The translations under genes were made by a program, and so were the position numbers. From an uncultured Muribaculaceae bacterium (lineage in GTDB: Bacteria > Bacteroidota > Bacteroidia > Bacteroidales > Muribaculaceae), in the NCBI GenBank assembly GCA_910584185.1, contig CAJTYC010000014.1:1-37268 (forward strand): a stretch of 37,268 nucleotides of DNA, read 5' to 3'. Under the pieces are notes generated by a model that made no database searches, had not been told where the DNA came from, and was given only the letters and a program-made list of their open reading frames with translations. Positions 1 through 8,776 of the stretch are shown piece after piece (position 1 is the stretch's first letter; the number at the start of each line of letters is the position of its first letter).

Positions 1-6
1 CATCCT

Positions 7-24
7 CGCCCTTTTCTAAGGGCG
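7..24. other. short perfect hairpin near the window edge
   Basis: CGCCCTT, a 4-nt loop and AAGGGCG form a perfect 7-bp stem. No T-run follows on either strand, so I do not call it a terminator. Positions 1-120 otherwise hold an 8-C homopolymer at 59-66 and AT-rich sequence. No gene is visible there. Confidence 0.3.
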
Positions 25-123
25 AATGCCTCAGTGCGTCCGCTGAACAGTTACCGTTCCCCCCCCGATTGTTAAATATTTTAAATACCGATTAAACTTG
101 TATGAGCGGTGGCAAAAAGAAAG

Positions 124-155
124 GGAGTCCGTAAACTGTATTGCTTACGGACTCC
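124..155 (-). terminator. rho-independent terminator of the leftward secreted-protein gene
   Basis: GGAGTCCGTAA (124-134) pairs perfectly with TTACGGACTCC (145-155) around a 10-nt loop. Read leftward, the stem is followed by a T-rich run (TTTCTTTTT, about 113-122). It lies about 55 nt past the stop codon of the gene ending at 209. Confidence 0.8.
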
Positions 156-208
156 GTATGAGTTTGCCGAGTGATTTGTTTCACTTGAGGCATCAGATTG
201 TCATGCCG

Positions 209-2656
209 TCATTTCACCATCACTTTGAAGGATTCGCTTCCGGCTTTGACGATGTACACGCCGGGAGTAGCGGAGATGGAGAGTGCGGAGAGTGAGCGTG
301 CTTTGACCATTCCGTCGGCAGCGATGACCAATATTTCAGTGCCTTCGGGTGCTACGACGCTGATTGACGACGGGCCTGTGGATACGCTGACCCCGGAGGC
401 CGGGTGTTCCGGCAGTCTTACAGCGGATGTCGAAGTGCTGACGGTCACTACGTCAGACGGCAGTGAGACATAAGATTCGTAGTCGCGCATAGCAGAAGCA
501 GTGACGCTGTATGCGTGGTCGCTCCCTTCGCGGAGTCCGTCAATCCTTGCGGATGTCTCCTGTGTGAAAGTCACGGCGCAAGGGGCGCGGAGCACGTCTC
601 CGGCCTTGAGGTCCTGGGTTATCTTCACGTCGTCGACGTAGAATTCGGTGCCGGTTACGTTCATGAACGCGACAATCACGTCGGAGAGGTCCACGCCGTC
701 GGGGTTAGGCACGTTGACCTTGGCCGAGTGTGACCCGACTTCCGGGGTCTCAATGTAACCGAAAGCGAGGGCCTGGCTGTCAGTGTGAGATTTGAGCACC
801 ATGACGAACACCCCTTCAGGGAGTTCTGTTTCATCTTCGAGCGGTATCGATGCGACTGTAGTCACCACAGTGGCCTCGACATCGAAACCTTTGCCGTCGT
901 TGGCCGACAGGTCGAGTCGCGGGGAGAAAACGAGTCCGGCGGCTCCGATCCATGAAGTGCCCTGGGTGCCGGCCATGCCTGGTTTCCAGATTGGCTGAGT
1001 GGCGCACCATGCTGTAGATGCCATGCCTTTTTCGGAGAAATCGTAGGGGGAGATCCAGTCTTGGCCTTCGCTGTCGATTGCGTTGAAATCCTCTTCAAGC
1101 ACCAGGACTCCATTCATGTCTGTATTGGCGTGGGTGATGCGGCTTGTCTCCACTTTGTAGTCGGTGGCGTGCCCGAGCGGGCGCCAGTTGGCAGTGAATG
1201 AAGACTTGGTGATCTCGGTTGCCTCCAAAGCCTGGGGTTTCAGACCTGTTATTCCGTCGACCCATGTCTCGTCGCTCGGGTTGGAGATCAGGTCACCGTC
1301 TACGGCCTGTACATAATATATGTATTCGTTGCGGGGGGCAATGTCGCGGACGTTGTATTCGGTGGCTTCGACATCAAGGTCTTTGATGAAGTTGGTGACC
1401 ACGAGGCCGGTTGAGTAGCTGAGAGTGACGTCATCGACGTAGAAGTCGATGTTTCCGCGTTGTATCATGGACATTCTGACACGAGTCGCATCGTCACCGA
1501 GTGCGGAGGGGGCAAATTCGTAGAATGCTCCGTCAGAGGTCATCCAGTAATATGGCAGATGGGCAATGTTTTCCCATTTGCCGGTCCTTGAATGGTAGAT
1601 TTCTATCCGGAGCAGCGACAGGACCTCTTCGTTCTCTTCCATTGACGAGGGTCGGACCCAGAATTTGAAGTTGTAGATAGGTTCGGGAGTGGCGGGGGAG
1701 GTTATGACATCGCCGACAGCGTCGAAAAAGAGAGAGAGAGGCGCTGAATTGAACGTCCCGGCTTGTGTTGATACATCCTGCGAACCATTTGAAGACAGGT
1801 CTATCTCCCAGCCTTCAGGATATCCGGGGTCTGAGAGGTTGATGGTGTTCGATCCGGGGTTCAGGTTCAGTCCGTCGAACGATTCGGAGAGTACGCCTTT
1901 CACCACCTCTTCGGGTTCGGACTTGCAGAGGACGTTGAGACGGTATTTGGGCACCCCTACATCCTGCCAGCGGGCAATGAACTCGGTCGGCGATACATTT
2001 ACGGGCTTCAGAGTCTGCGGCACGGGAAGCCTGTCGCGTTTGAAGTCGATCTTTATGTCGTCGATCTGCACATATCCGTTCTCTGCCTGGAACTGGAAAT
2101 AGTTTTTGGATGTAAGCGACGCTTCGGATGCCACCAATGTGTAGGTGTCCCATTTTTCGGAGAGGATAAAGTCCTTCTCGTCGTCTCCGGGGCCGTAGTC
2201 GGGGTCGCACACTGCTATCCACAGGGATCCTCCGGATGTGCCGGGGAGAGTCCGCGCACGGAATGTCAGAGTGGCTGTGCCGCCGAGGTTCATGGGCGGT
2301 GTGGAGATATATCCGAGTTTACCGGATGTATCGGTGCGGTCAAGGAGTGCTATCGAGCCGGCGCAGGGGAACACACCCTGTCCGGTCCAGCCGGGTGTTG
2401 ATGTCATGTCGGCGGGTATATGATACCTGTCAACATATTCGATCTGAGGGCCGGGGACATCCTCGGAGCCTTGTGTGAAGCGGGAGAAGTCTTCGTCAAG
2501 GATTGTTGTGGTTTCAGCAGCGCGCGTGGCGTGTGCGGGGAACGTGGATTGTTGTGACGGACGAGGTGGAGCAACGCCTTTATGGAAAGGAACTGCGCCG
2601 GAGGCCGTCATGGTCATGGCGCAGAATGCAAGCGCCGGGATGTAAAATCTTTTCAT
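209..2656 (-). CDS. large secreted modular protein (choice-of-anchor/fibronectin III-like, Por-type C-terminal domain)
   Basis: An 815-residue secreted protein. I start it at the Met at 2656 because a typical signal peptide begins there (MKRFYIPALAFCAMTMTASG); the longer reading frame to 2740 adds 28 residues with no signal character. Three similar modules each open with an acidic D/E-x-F motif, DEDFSRF near residue 52, SESFDGL near 255 and EEDFNAI near 519, as in cleaved-adhesin/choice-of-anchor J domains. Fibronectin III-like stretches lie between them (ITKSSFTANW near 480). The last 70 or so residues (from about 742) are a small beta domain ending GVYIVKAGSESFKVMVK, like the C-terminal sorting domains of type IX secretion cargo. 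Surface or outer-membrane delivery is inferred; the ligand or substrate is unknown. No catalytic motif was seen. Confidence 0.8.
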   Translation of the reverse strand: MKRFYIPALAFCAMTMTASGAVPFHKGVAPPRPSQQSTFPAHATRAAETTTILDEDFSRFTQGSEDVPGPQIEYVDRYHIPADMTSTPGWTGQGVFPCAGSIALLDRTDTSGKLGYISTPPMNLGGTATLTFRARTLPGTSGGSLWIAVCDPDYGPGDDEKDFILSEKWDTYTLVASEASLTSKNYFQFQAENGYVQIDDIKIDFKRDRLPVPQTLKPVNVSPTEFIARWQDVGVPKYRLNVLCKSEPEEVVKGVLSESFDGLNLNPGSNTINLSDPGYPEGWEIDLSSNGSQDVSTQAGTFNSAPLSLFFDAVGDVITSPATPEPIYNFKFWVRPSSMEENEEVLSLLRIEIYHSRTGKWENIAHLPYYWMTSDGAFYEFAPSALGDDATRVRMSMIQRGNIDFYVDDVTLSYSTGLVVTNFIKDLDVEATEYNVRDIAPRNEYIYYVQAVDGDLISNPSDETWVDGITGLKPQALEATEITKSSFTANWRPLGHATDYKVETSRITHANTDMNGVLVLEEDFNAIDSEGQDWISPYDFSEKGMASTAWCATQPIWKPGMAGTQGTSWIGAAGLVFSPRLDLSANDGKGFDVEATVVTTVASIPLEDETELPEGVFVMVLKSHTDSQALAFGYIETPEVGSHSAKVNVPNPDGVDLSDVIVAFMNVTGTEFYVDDVKITQDLKAGDVLRAPCAVTFTQETSARIDGLREGSDHAYSVTASAMRDYESYVSLPSDVVTVSTSTSAVRLPEHPASGVSVSTGPSSISVVAPEGTEILVIAADGMVKARSLSALSISATPGVYIVKAGSESFKVMVK

Positions 2657-2765
2657 AGATTCATTATTATGGTTGAAATTGGCATGACAATGTGATGGCA
2701 TAGGGGTTTTAAGATGCTGTTTTGTCATGCAGGACTGCAAAAATAAGACAAAGCATCCGTGATTG

Positions 2766-2773
2766 CAAATTTA
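2766..2773 (-). promoter_or_regulatory. possible -7 element of the leftward secreted-protein gene
   Basis: Read leftward this is TAAATTTG, a match to the Bacteroidota -7 consensus TAnnTTTG, about 110 nt upstream of the start codon. No convincing -33 TTTG was found at the right distance, so the call is weak. Confidence 0.35.
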
Positions 2774-3053
2774 TGCATGAATAAATTGTGCATATAAAAA
2801 ATCTGAGTAAATTTGCATAAGGAACAGAGCGCAAACATAACAGTAATATGCAATCACGCAGCCGATTCTTTTTCTTTGAATAGCTCTTCCTATTCAAGGA
2901 GATAAACCCCGGTATGTTGTTGTCACCTGAGGCTCCTCCCTTCCGGAGGCTTCGCTACGTTGCATCGCGCACCTGGGGAGAGGAGGCGCCGCCGACGACC
3001 AAAAGAATAAGTGCGAATTGAGGTCTGTGTGGCACTCCGGTATGTGTGCCATA

Positions 3054-3085
3054 TTTGAATAATGGCGTAAAAATTATTATTTTTG
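3054..3085 (+). promoter_or_regulatory. promoter for the yjbQ-like gene
   Basis: TTTG (3054-3057), 20 nt, then TATTTTTG (3078-3085) fits the Bacteroidota -33/-7 pattern on both boxes. Transcription would start near 3091, giving a leader of about 105 nt that contains the 25-bp tandem repeat. An alternative match further upstream is TTG-N19-TAAATTTG at 2786-2815. Confidence 0.6.
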
Positions 3086-3139
3086 TGCCGGGATATGAGC
3101 TGAATCGTTTTATCAGAGCATAATGATATGGACTTCGAA

Positions 3140-3180
3140 TAGGGGAGGCTGTATAGCTTCTAATTAGGGGAGGCTGTATA
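3140..3180 (+). repeat. two-copy direct repeat, 25-bp period
   Basis: TAGGGGAGGCTGTATA occurs at 3140-3155 and again at 3165-3180. It sits in the predicted leader of the gene at 3196 and ends 15 nt before its start codon. Confidence 0.85.
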
Positions 3181-3195
3181 TATAGATATTGACTT

Positions 3196-3615
3196 ATGTG
3201 GAAACAAATTGAATTTACACTTCATCCGCGCAAGAATGGTTTTCATCTCGTCACGAATGAGATTATAGACCATTTGCCCGATTTGCCGCGTGTAGGACTG
3301 CTTAATTTATTTATCAAGCATACCTCGGCAGCATTATCTATCAACGAGAATGCAGACCCGGATGTGAGAGTTGACATGAAAAGCATCTTTGACCGATTGG
3401 TAAGAGAGCGAGAACCATATTATACTCACACCATGGAAGGAGATGACGATATGCCGGCCCATGCCAAGTCATCTATCATTGGTGCATCGCTGACAATCCC
3501 GATATCAAACGGGCGTTTGAATCTCGGCACATGGCAGGGCATATATCTATGTGAGTTTCGCGACTATGGCGGAGCAAGAAAAATTGTGGCAACTATAACA
3601 GGAGATGATAACTAA
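3196..3615 (+). CDS. YjbQ family protein (UPF0047)
   Basis: A 139-residue protein of normal length for the YjbQ/UPF0047 family, recognised by HTSAALSINENADPDV (residues 42-57), the EGDDDMPAHAKSSIIG block (about 82-97) and the WQGIYLCEFRD strand near the C-terminus. Members bind a metal through conserved His residues and some show weak thiamine-phosphate synthase activity; the physiological role is not settled, so I give no gene-specific function. It is followed after 12 nt by a tRNA-editing-type gene on the same strand, so the two are probably co-transcribed from the promoter at 3054. Confidence 0.88.
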   Translation: MWKQIEFTLHPRKNGFHLVTNEIIDHLPDLPRVGLLNLFIKHTSAALSINENADPDVRVDMKSIFDRLVREREPYYTHTMEGDDDMPAHAKSSIIGASLTIPISNGRLNLGTWQGIYLCEFRDYGGARKIVATITGDDN

Positions 3616-3627
3616 ATACCCTTTATC

Positions 3628-4182
3628 ATGAGCGACTTTTACACAAGCGAGATAATGCACGGTGCACCCTCCGATTTCAAGAATGATACCCAACGTCTTA
3701 TCTATGAATCGCTGGAGTCGAACGGCATACCATTTACGAGAATAGAGAGCGACCCCGGTGTTTCGATGGACGATTGCCTGAACATAGACAGGGCATTCGG
3801 CATAGAGACCGTAAAGACAATTCTTCTCACCAACCGTCAGAAAAACAAGTTTTGGCTCTACGTGACCCATGCTCGTAAAGCATTTATCACAAAAGAGTTC
3901 GGAGCATCGCTGCAAATACCGAGGGTGTCATTTGCCGACGAACCCCTGATGATTGAGATACTCGGCACATCACACGGGGCAGCCACACCATTCGGCTTGC
4001 TGCGCGAATCGGCCAAAGATGTGATATTCGTGATGGACAAGGATGTGGCAGCACGCCAAAAGATAGTGATTACAGATGGAGACCCATGCGGCTTCATAGC
4101 AATAGCCAACGCCGACCTCTTCACCCTGCTGCAACGCCAGCCAATCCTGATAGAGAATCCGGCCCCCATCAATAACCCATAA
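3628..4182 (+). CDS. prolyl-tRNA synthetase-associated domain protein (ProXp/YbaK-type aminoacyl-tRNA deacylase)
   Basis: A 184-residue free-standing editing domain of the YbaK/ProX superfamily, which hydrolyses mischarged tRNA, chiefly Ala-tRNA(Pro) for the ProXp-ala branch. Support comes from the N-terminal IYESLESNGIPFTRIES, the VKTILLTNRQKNKFWLYV strand with the conserved Lys (about residue 56), and the GTSHGAATPFGLL turn (about 112-124), the equivalent of the family's G-x-x-x-P substrate loop. The length fits the stand-alone type. The exact substrate cannot be decided by eye. It lies 12 nt after the YjbQ-like gene. Confidence 0.82.
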   Translation: MSDFYTSEIMHGAPSDFKNDTQRLIYESLESNGIPFTRIESDPGVSMDDCLNIDRAFGIETVKTILLTNRQKNKFWLYVTHARKAFITKEFGASLQIPRVSFADEPLMIEILGTSHGAATPFGLLRESAKDVIFVMDKDVAARQKIVITDGDPCGFIAIANADLFTLLQRQPILIENPAPINNP

Positions 4183-4279
4183 CCCCGTTGGTATCTCCTT
4201 TCTCCTGTAGATTGTGTATTGCACCGCATAAACCAAATTTCATGCGGATTCGTTATTAATTCGATTAAACTATAAAAAT

Positions 4280-4792
4280 ATGGAATTTTTGAAACTCGCT
4301 GAAAAGCGTTATTCGTGCAAGAAATATAGCGACCGCGTGGTTGAGGCCGACAAACTTACTGCCATTCTCGAAGGTGGCAGACTGGCTCCGACTGCCAAGA
4401 ATCTTCAGGAACAGCATATATATGTCGCCACATCAGATGAAGCCTTGGCAAAAATCGATGAATGCACTCCCTGCCGATATGGGGCACGCACTGTGCTCGT
4501 AGTGGCTTTCGATAAGGAGAATGTATACACATATCCCGGTGGAAAACGTGAATCGGGCATTGAGGATGCCTCGATAGTGGCGACGCATATGATGCTCGCC
4601 GCAGCAGATGCCGGTGTCGATTCTTGTTGGGTCAACTGCTTCGACCCCGACAAACTTCACGCGCTCCTCGGTCTTCCCGAAAATGAGGAAATCCTGATGC
4701 TGCTCGACCTCGGCTATGCCGACCCCTCTGCCGCTCCACTCCCCAACCATTTCTCGCGCAAACCACTGAGCGAGACAGTATCGCACATATAA
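4280..4792 (+). CDS. nitroreductase family protein
   Basis: A 170-residue FMN-dependent nitroreductase-like oxidoreductase. The N-terminal EKRYSCKKYSD supplies the conserved Arg/Ser FMN-phosphate contacts in a slightly altered form (Cys-Lys-Lys where many members have SxRxF). GRLAPTAKNLQEQHIYV is the usual APS.xNxQPW-type segment, and a second FMN/dimer segment is seen around residues 95-125. It is at the short end of the family, close to small Bacteroidales and Clostridia members. Substrate unknown. It shares the bidirectional terminator at 4821 with the convergent galactanase gene. Confidence 0.85.
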   Translation: MEFLKLAEKRYSCKKYSDRVVEADKLTAILEGGRLAPTAKNLQEQHIYVATSDEALAKIDECTPCRYGARTVLVVAFDKENVYTYPGGKRESGIEDASIVATHMMLAAADAGVDSCWVNCFDPDKLHALLGLPENEEILMLLDLGYADPSAAPLPNHFSRKPLSETVSHI

Positions 4793-4820
4793 TCATTTTA
4801 TGATACGGGGTTCTAACAGC

Positions 4821-4854
4821 ACAGGGCCGATGCAATCATAAGCATCGGCCCTGT
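4821..4854. terminator. bidirectional terminator between convergent genes
   Basis: ACAGGGCCGATGC (4821-4833) and GCATCGGCCCTGT (4842-4854) form a perfect 13-bp stem with an 8-nt loop. T-rich sequence follows on the + side (CGTTGTTATTTG). It lies between the nitroreductase stop and the galactanase stop and can serve both. Confidence 0.85.
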
Positions 4855-4872
4855 CGTTGTTATTTGTATCAT

Positions 4873-6141
4873 CTATTTAAGTTTCATCACCTTGCTGCCA
4901 TCGCTTCTTATGAGCAGTCCTCGATAGTTCTCTGCATGATTTATCTCATGTCCGTTTATATCATAGTAGCGCACTGTGCCGTTGGCAATTTCGTCTGAAA
5001 TATCAAATATACCGCTGTCATCGTCGGTAAAACTGCATATGGTCTTGAATGCAGCCGTGGCTTTGCCGGTGGTGCTGTCAAATAGTGGGGCGTTATACCA
5101 CCCGCTTAGGTTTGTGCCATAAGCGTTATATTCCATCCACCACCAGCATAGACCCTCCACACTCTTATGACCTTCGAGCATGCTCACGAGGTCTTTGGCA
5201 AATTGATTCTGCCCCTCGTCGCTGTATGGATAATCCACTTTTTGGTCAGTACCAGGCACCTCCCATTTGTATGGATAACCGGTTTCGACCACAAATATCG
5301 GTTTATCGGCAAAGTTGGCTTCCAGGTCGCTAATCGCCTTGTCGAGCACGTTCATCGACCCATGAAAGTAAGGGTAATAGCTCACACCGATTATGTCGTA
5401 GTCCACATTCAGTTTCTTGATTTGCTGGTAGAAATTGCGCTGCACATCCACTTGTCGTATCCTCTCAGTGTGGATGATTATCTTGGCTTCAGGGCAAACC
5501 TCGCGACATGCCGCTCCGGCTTTGTTGAGCAGTTTGCCGAGCCTATCCCAATTCTTATTGCTCCCCATGAGGCACTTCTTCAACGCACTTTCGGCATCGT
5601 TGTTTGACCCCCAGAGCATACCGAAGCTGATCTCATTGCCTGTCTGTATGAAATCGGGCACCACACCGGCCTTTTTCAGAGTCTCAAGACTTGATTTGGT
5701 ATAATCATAGATTGTCTGGCAAAGTTCTTCATCGCTTTGCCCGAGCCAGGCCTTGGGTGTCCATTGCTTGGCGGGATCAGCCCATGTGTCGGAGTACATG
5801 AAGTCAAGTATCAGACCGAGTCCGCAATCCTTGATTCGCTTGCAGAGTGGTAGCACCGACTCGATGGTCTGGCACGCATTGGGGTCTGCATCCTTGCCAT
5901 CGTAATCTTCCGGATTTACGAAAACCCTGACTCTCATCACGTTCATCCCCTCTTGTTTGCAATAGGCGAGCACGTCGTCGATAGGTTTACCCTCATGGGT
6001 CTTATATTTCGCGCCGGCCTCTTCATAAAGCGGAAGCAGCGAAACATCACCTCCGGCATATCTCTTGGCTGCCAAAGGCAGGGAGAGCATTGACAGCATG
6101 ACAATAGCTGTGACTACTCCTAAAAATTTTGCTATTTTCAT
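4873..6141 (-). CDS. GH53 arabinogalactan endo-beta-1,4-galactanase
   Basis: A 422-residue secreted endo-galactanase that cuts beta-1,4-galactan side chains of pectin. The signal peptide is MKIAKFLGVVTAIVMLSMLS..., cleaved near residue 25. The GH53 barrel shows the family blocks GGDVS (30-34), MNVMRVRVFVNP (66-77), LDFMYSDTWADP (112-123), the acid/base in QTGNEISFGMLW (Glu170) and the nucleophile in VVETGYPY (Glu286). Length is normal. About 50 C-terminal residues after the barrel form a short extension. It is the second gene of a leftward pair: its start is one nucleotide after the stop of the GH-A gene, so the two are surely translated from one mRNA. Confidence 0.93.
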   Translation of the reverse strand: MKIAKFLGVVTAIVMLSMLSLPLAAKRYAGGDVSLLPLYEEAGAKYKTHEGKPIDDVLAYCKQEGMNVMRVRVFVNPEDYDGKDADPNACQTIESVLPLCKRIKDCGLGLILDFMYSDTWADPAKQWTPKAWLGQSDEELCQTIYDYTKSSLETLKKAGVVPDFIQTGNEISFGMLWGSNNDAESALKKCLMGSNKNWDRLGKLLNKAGAACREVCPEAKIIIHTERIRQVDVQRNFYQQIKKLNVDYDIIGVSYYPYFHGSMNVLDKAISDLEANFADKPIFVVETGYPYKWEVPGTDQKVDYPYSDEGQNQFAKDLVSMLEGHKSVEGLCWWWMEYNAYGTNLSGWYNAPLFDSTTGKATAAFKTICSFTDDDSGIFDISDEIANGTVRYYDINGHEINHAENYRGLLIRSDGSKVMKLK

Positions 6142-6142
6142 G

Positions 6143-8611
6143 TTATTCGATTATGATGGTTTCTATCTCTACGGGTAGCGGCTCAGAGTGGCCGTCGGTA
6201 TATATCGTGATGCTCTCCACGTCGCGAAGGCGGAAGGCCGGAGCGTCTGATTTGTCGGGCGAAAAGGTGCGCTCCATAAAGGCCGGGAATGGTTCTGGGA
6301 ATAGGTATGTGTCCGATACGGTCAGCTTGGCAGCCGGCACCACCCCGGTTCCATCTGCTGTGATCTCAAGCGGTGCGCTATATGTGAATCCCTCTTTGGT
6401 AACGAGCCCGATATTCAGCTTGTGAGCCTTGCCGTCTCCCTTAGCCTTGACTTGCAGTTTACGGTCATTGCTGATTGTGGTGTAATCGGCCATCATGTCG
6501 CCCACATATTTTGAAATCGCGGAACGTTCGTAATCTGTGGCGTCATATCCCTTGGTGGCATCATAAAGGGTTATGGGGCTGCCGTCCGGAGTGACGCTTA
6601 CGCGATACATTTCCGCAGCACTCCCCGTTGAACGGCCCGCTGCAAAGTCCCAATCGAGAGGCGCACCACTTTCCGGACCAGGATATGTGGTTGCCTTACC
6701 ACCCGAGTAAACCACTATATTGTAATCATATATCCATGGTTTATTCTCTCTCTTCTCATTCTCCTTGCCGAGGTCTATCTCGCATGTGTATTCATATTTA
6801 CCGGATTTCCGCATATCGTATACGGCATTGACGGGACTCCAGAAGTTTACGTCGCCGGCAAACACTTTCACGGAGTCAATCGGCGCGGTGCCTACAATGC
6901 CTGCCTTTATCGTGAGCTTGTCGCCGGTGGCGATTCGTTGGGGTGTCTTATTGATGATAGAGATAGGTGTTTCCACCACCGGAGGCATAACATATTCACC
7001 CACTGTCAGTTTGCCGTCGCTATAGTTAGACTCGGCATTCCACTTACTGAGTGCCTCCGGCTTGGAGGATAGGAGATATACGCCGGGCGCAAAGCTGATT
7101 CCATGGCCGGTGGCCGTGCCGGTAACTATACCGCTGGCATCAGCTTTCCCATCTGCATCGACCTGCTTGTAGGCGAATCCCTCGGAGAGTCCGGGCAGAT
7201 TAAGTTGTAATGCAACAGGCAAGGTGGAGATATGCGCGATGCTTCTTGAGAGTGACGGACGTTTGAATGGGTCGGATGTTATAATCACATCCGGCATCAG
7301 TTCGAGCCGCCACACATCGTTGTCGAGTTTGTCGATGAAGTATGCACCGGTGCCGTCGCTCTTCACGATAGGGGAGGAGCCAACGCCGGCTATGCGTCTG
7401 AGCTTGCTCGCGTTTTTCGGCTGGTCTTCCGTATTGTTTGTGTGGTAATATAGCTGGCCGTCATTGAGCATCGCTAAGTTGCGGTTGGCGCTCACCATGA
7501 AGTCACCGAATGTAGTATCTTTCGGAAATTTGCCATAATCCTTGCCTTTCGGGATTCTGCGGGTTGCTTCGGCTGCGATTGCCATACCCACAGCCTTGCC
7601 GGGGGTGTAGGCGAGGTTGAGGAAGTGTGTCTGATACTCGGAGTTGAAGCGAGCCATATCGATGGGGTCGTAGGCAAACTGTGTGATCCAGTCGAAGCCG
7701 GCCTTACGGAATGTGCGTGCGGCGGCAGGGTAGAGGTAAGTGTCGAGCACATCGCCGGGGTCATATTCATACACCACCCTGGGCTGTCGGTCGTAACCTT
7801 TTATGGTATCGAAGGGTATGGCATAGTTGTCGAGCGCGGGCAGGAAGTTACCGTGCCGTTGGCTGCCATGCACGAGTCCAGTGGGATACCACTGATAGGT
7901 GGTGCCGTCTATGTCGGCTGCATAGTAGGCACGGGTCTTGTCGAGATTGTGCGACACGTTGTAGAGCACATCTTTATTCCAGCCATTGTCCCTCAACGTC
8001 TTAGCCATGCGGTTGATATATGCGGTGATTTCCTGCTCGGTGCCGCCGTGGCATGGTTCGTTGTTGATTTCCATCATCAATATGTCGGGGTCGGCCGCAT
8101 ATGTCTTGCCGGTGTAGCGGTTTTTATGTTTGATTAGCTGAGCCAGGTAGTTGGCCTGTGCATCCTGTGCCTTTTTATTCTCGTGGATGTTGCATTTTTC
8201 GTAATCGTAGGTAAAGGCGTTGTAAGGGTCGGTGTTGCGCTCCGGATAACCGTTGCCGAAGTTGGTCTGCGCCGTGAGCATCACCTTTATGCCGCGCTTT
8301 TCGAGCTGGGCTATGAGGTAGTCGAGGAGTTCGAGGTGCTCGTTGTCTATCAGGTTGCCCTCGACGTCGGATAGTTCCACGTCCCACAGGTGTAATCTGA
8401 ATGCGTTGAGACCGAGACGTTTCATATGATACACATCGCGGTCAATGGCCTTGTGGTGATCCACTCCCAATTGGTTGAGCGCACGGTAGGCATGGGCAAA
8501 CGGCACAGTATAGTTTGTGCCATAATAGGGCTCGTTAAGTTTGCCTTGGGCAGGGTAGGCGAGAAATGATAAAATGCCAGTGCCGACAAGCGCGGCAGTA
8601 AATTTTTTCAT
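6143..8611 (-). CDS. clan GH-A glycoside hydrolase, probably a GH147-type beta-galactosidase
   Basis: An 822-residue secreted enzyme. A signal peptide (MKKFTAALVGTGILSFLAYP) precedes a TIM-barrel with clan GH-A catalytic motifs: acid/base in MMEINNEP (Glu185) and nucleophile in RVVYEYDPG (Glu282). Residues from about 400 on form beta-rich accessory domains, including an Ig-like stretch near 550-640. The plain GH2 architecture (N-terminal sugar-binding domain) is absent. The overall size and its pairing with GH53 suggest GH147, the Bacteroides exo-acting galactan enzyme family, but GH5-like or another GH-A family remains possible. It would trim galacto-oligosaccharides released by the adjacent endo-galactanase. 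Confidence 0.75.
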   Translation of the reverse strand: MKKFTAALVGTGILSFLAYPAQGKLNEPYYGTNYTVPFAHAYRALNQLGVDHHKAIDRDVYHMKRLGLNAFRLHLWDVELSDVEGNLIDNEHLELLDYLIAQLEKRGIKVMLTAQTNFGNGYPERNTDPYNAFTYDYEKCNIHENKKAQDAQANYLAQLIKHKNRYTGKTYAADPDILMMEINNEPCHGGTEQEITAYINRMAKTLRDNGWNKDVLYNVSHNLDKTRAYYAADIDGTTYQWYPTGLVHGSQRHGNFLPALDNYAIPFDTIKGYDRQPRVVYEYDPGDVLDTYLYPAAARTFRKAGFDWITQFAYDPIDMARFNSEYQTHFLNLAYTPGKAVGMAIAAEATRRIPKGKDYGKFPKDTTFGDFMVSANRNLAMLNDGQLYYHTNNTEDQPKNASKLRRIAGVGSSPIVKSDGTGAYFIDKLDNDVWRLELMPDVIITSDPFKRPSLSRSIAHISTLPVALQLNLPGLSEGFAYKQVDADGKADASGIVTGTATGHGISFAPGVYLLSSKPEALSKWNAESNYSDGKLTVGEYVMPPVVETPISIINKTPQRIATGDKLTIKAGIVGTAPIDSVKVFAGDVNFWSPVNAVYDMRKSGKYEYTCEIDLGKENEKRENKPWIYDYNIVVYSGGKATTYPGPESGAPLDWDFAAGRSTGSAAEMYRVSVTPDGSPITLYDATKGYDATDYERSAISKYVGDMMADYTTISNDRKLQVKAKGDGKAHKLNIGLVTKEGFTYSAPLEITADGTGVVPAAKLTVSDTYLFPEPFPAFMERTFSPDKSDAPAFRLRDVESITIYTDGHSEPLPVEIETIIIE

Positions 8612-8679
8612 CAGTATCTTATTTTTAAAGTTAAAAGTCTAAAGGAGGAAGAAGGGAGACGGGAGAAGTCAAAAATTCA

Positions 8680-8714
8680 GAAGAGTGGGCAACCATGTTG
8701 ATTCCCCACTCTTC
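8680..8714 (-). terminator. terminator of the serC-serA operon
   Basis: GAAGAGTGGG (8680-8689) pairs with CCCACTCTTC (8705-8714), a perfect 10-bp stem. Read leftward it is followed by TGAATTTTTGAC. It lies about 60 nt past the serA stop and separates serA from the glycosidase pair. Confidence 0.75.
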
Positions 8715-8776
8715 CATATGTTTTTTATGTTCCTTAGCAAAGGTGAGATTGTTCACCAATGCTAATTAAGAGGCAT

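Larger units (their letters stand above)
2657..3195. other. 539-bp intergenic region between divergent genes
   Basis: No gene was found here. From left to right it holds a possible leftward -7 element (2766-2773), a rightward TTG-N19-TAAATTTG match (2786-2815), a perfect 8-bp hairpin TTGAATAG/CTATTCAA (2876-2897), a GC-rich patch (about 2905-3000), a better rightward promoter (3054-3085) and a 25-bp-period direct repeat (3140-3180). Confidence 0.7.

Noticed and set aside
59..66. 8-C homopolymer as a phase-variation tract
   Set aside because: It is not within or next to a visible reading frame or promoter spacer in this window.
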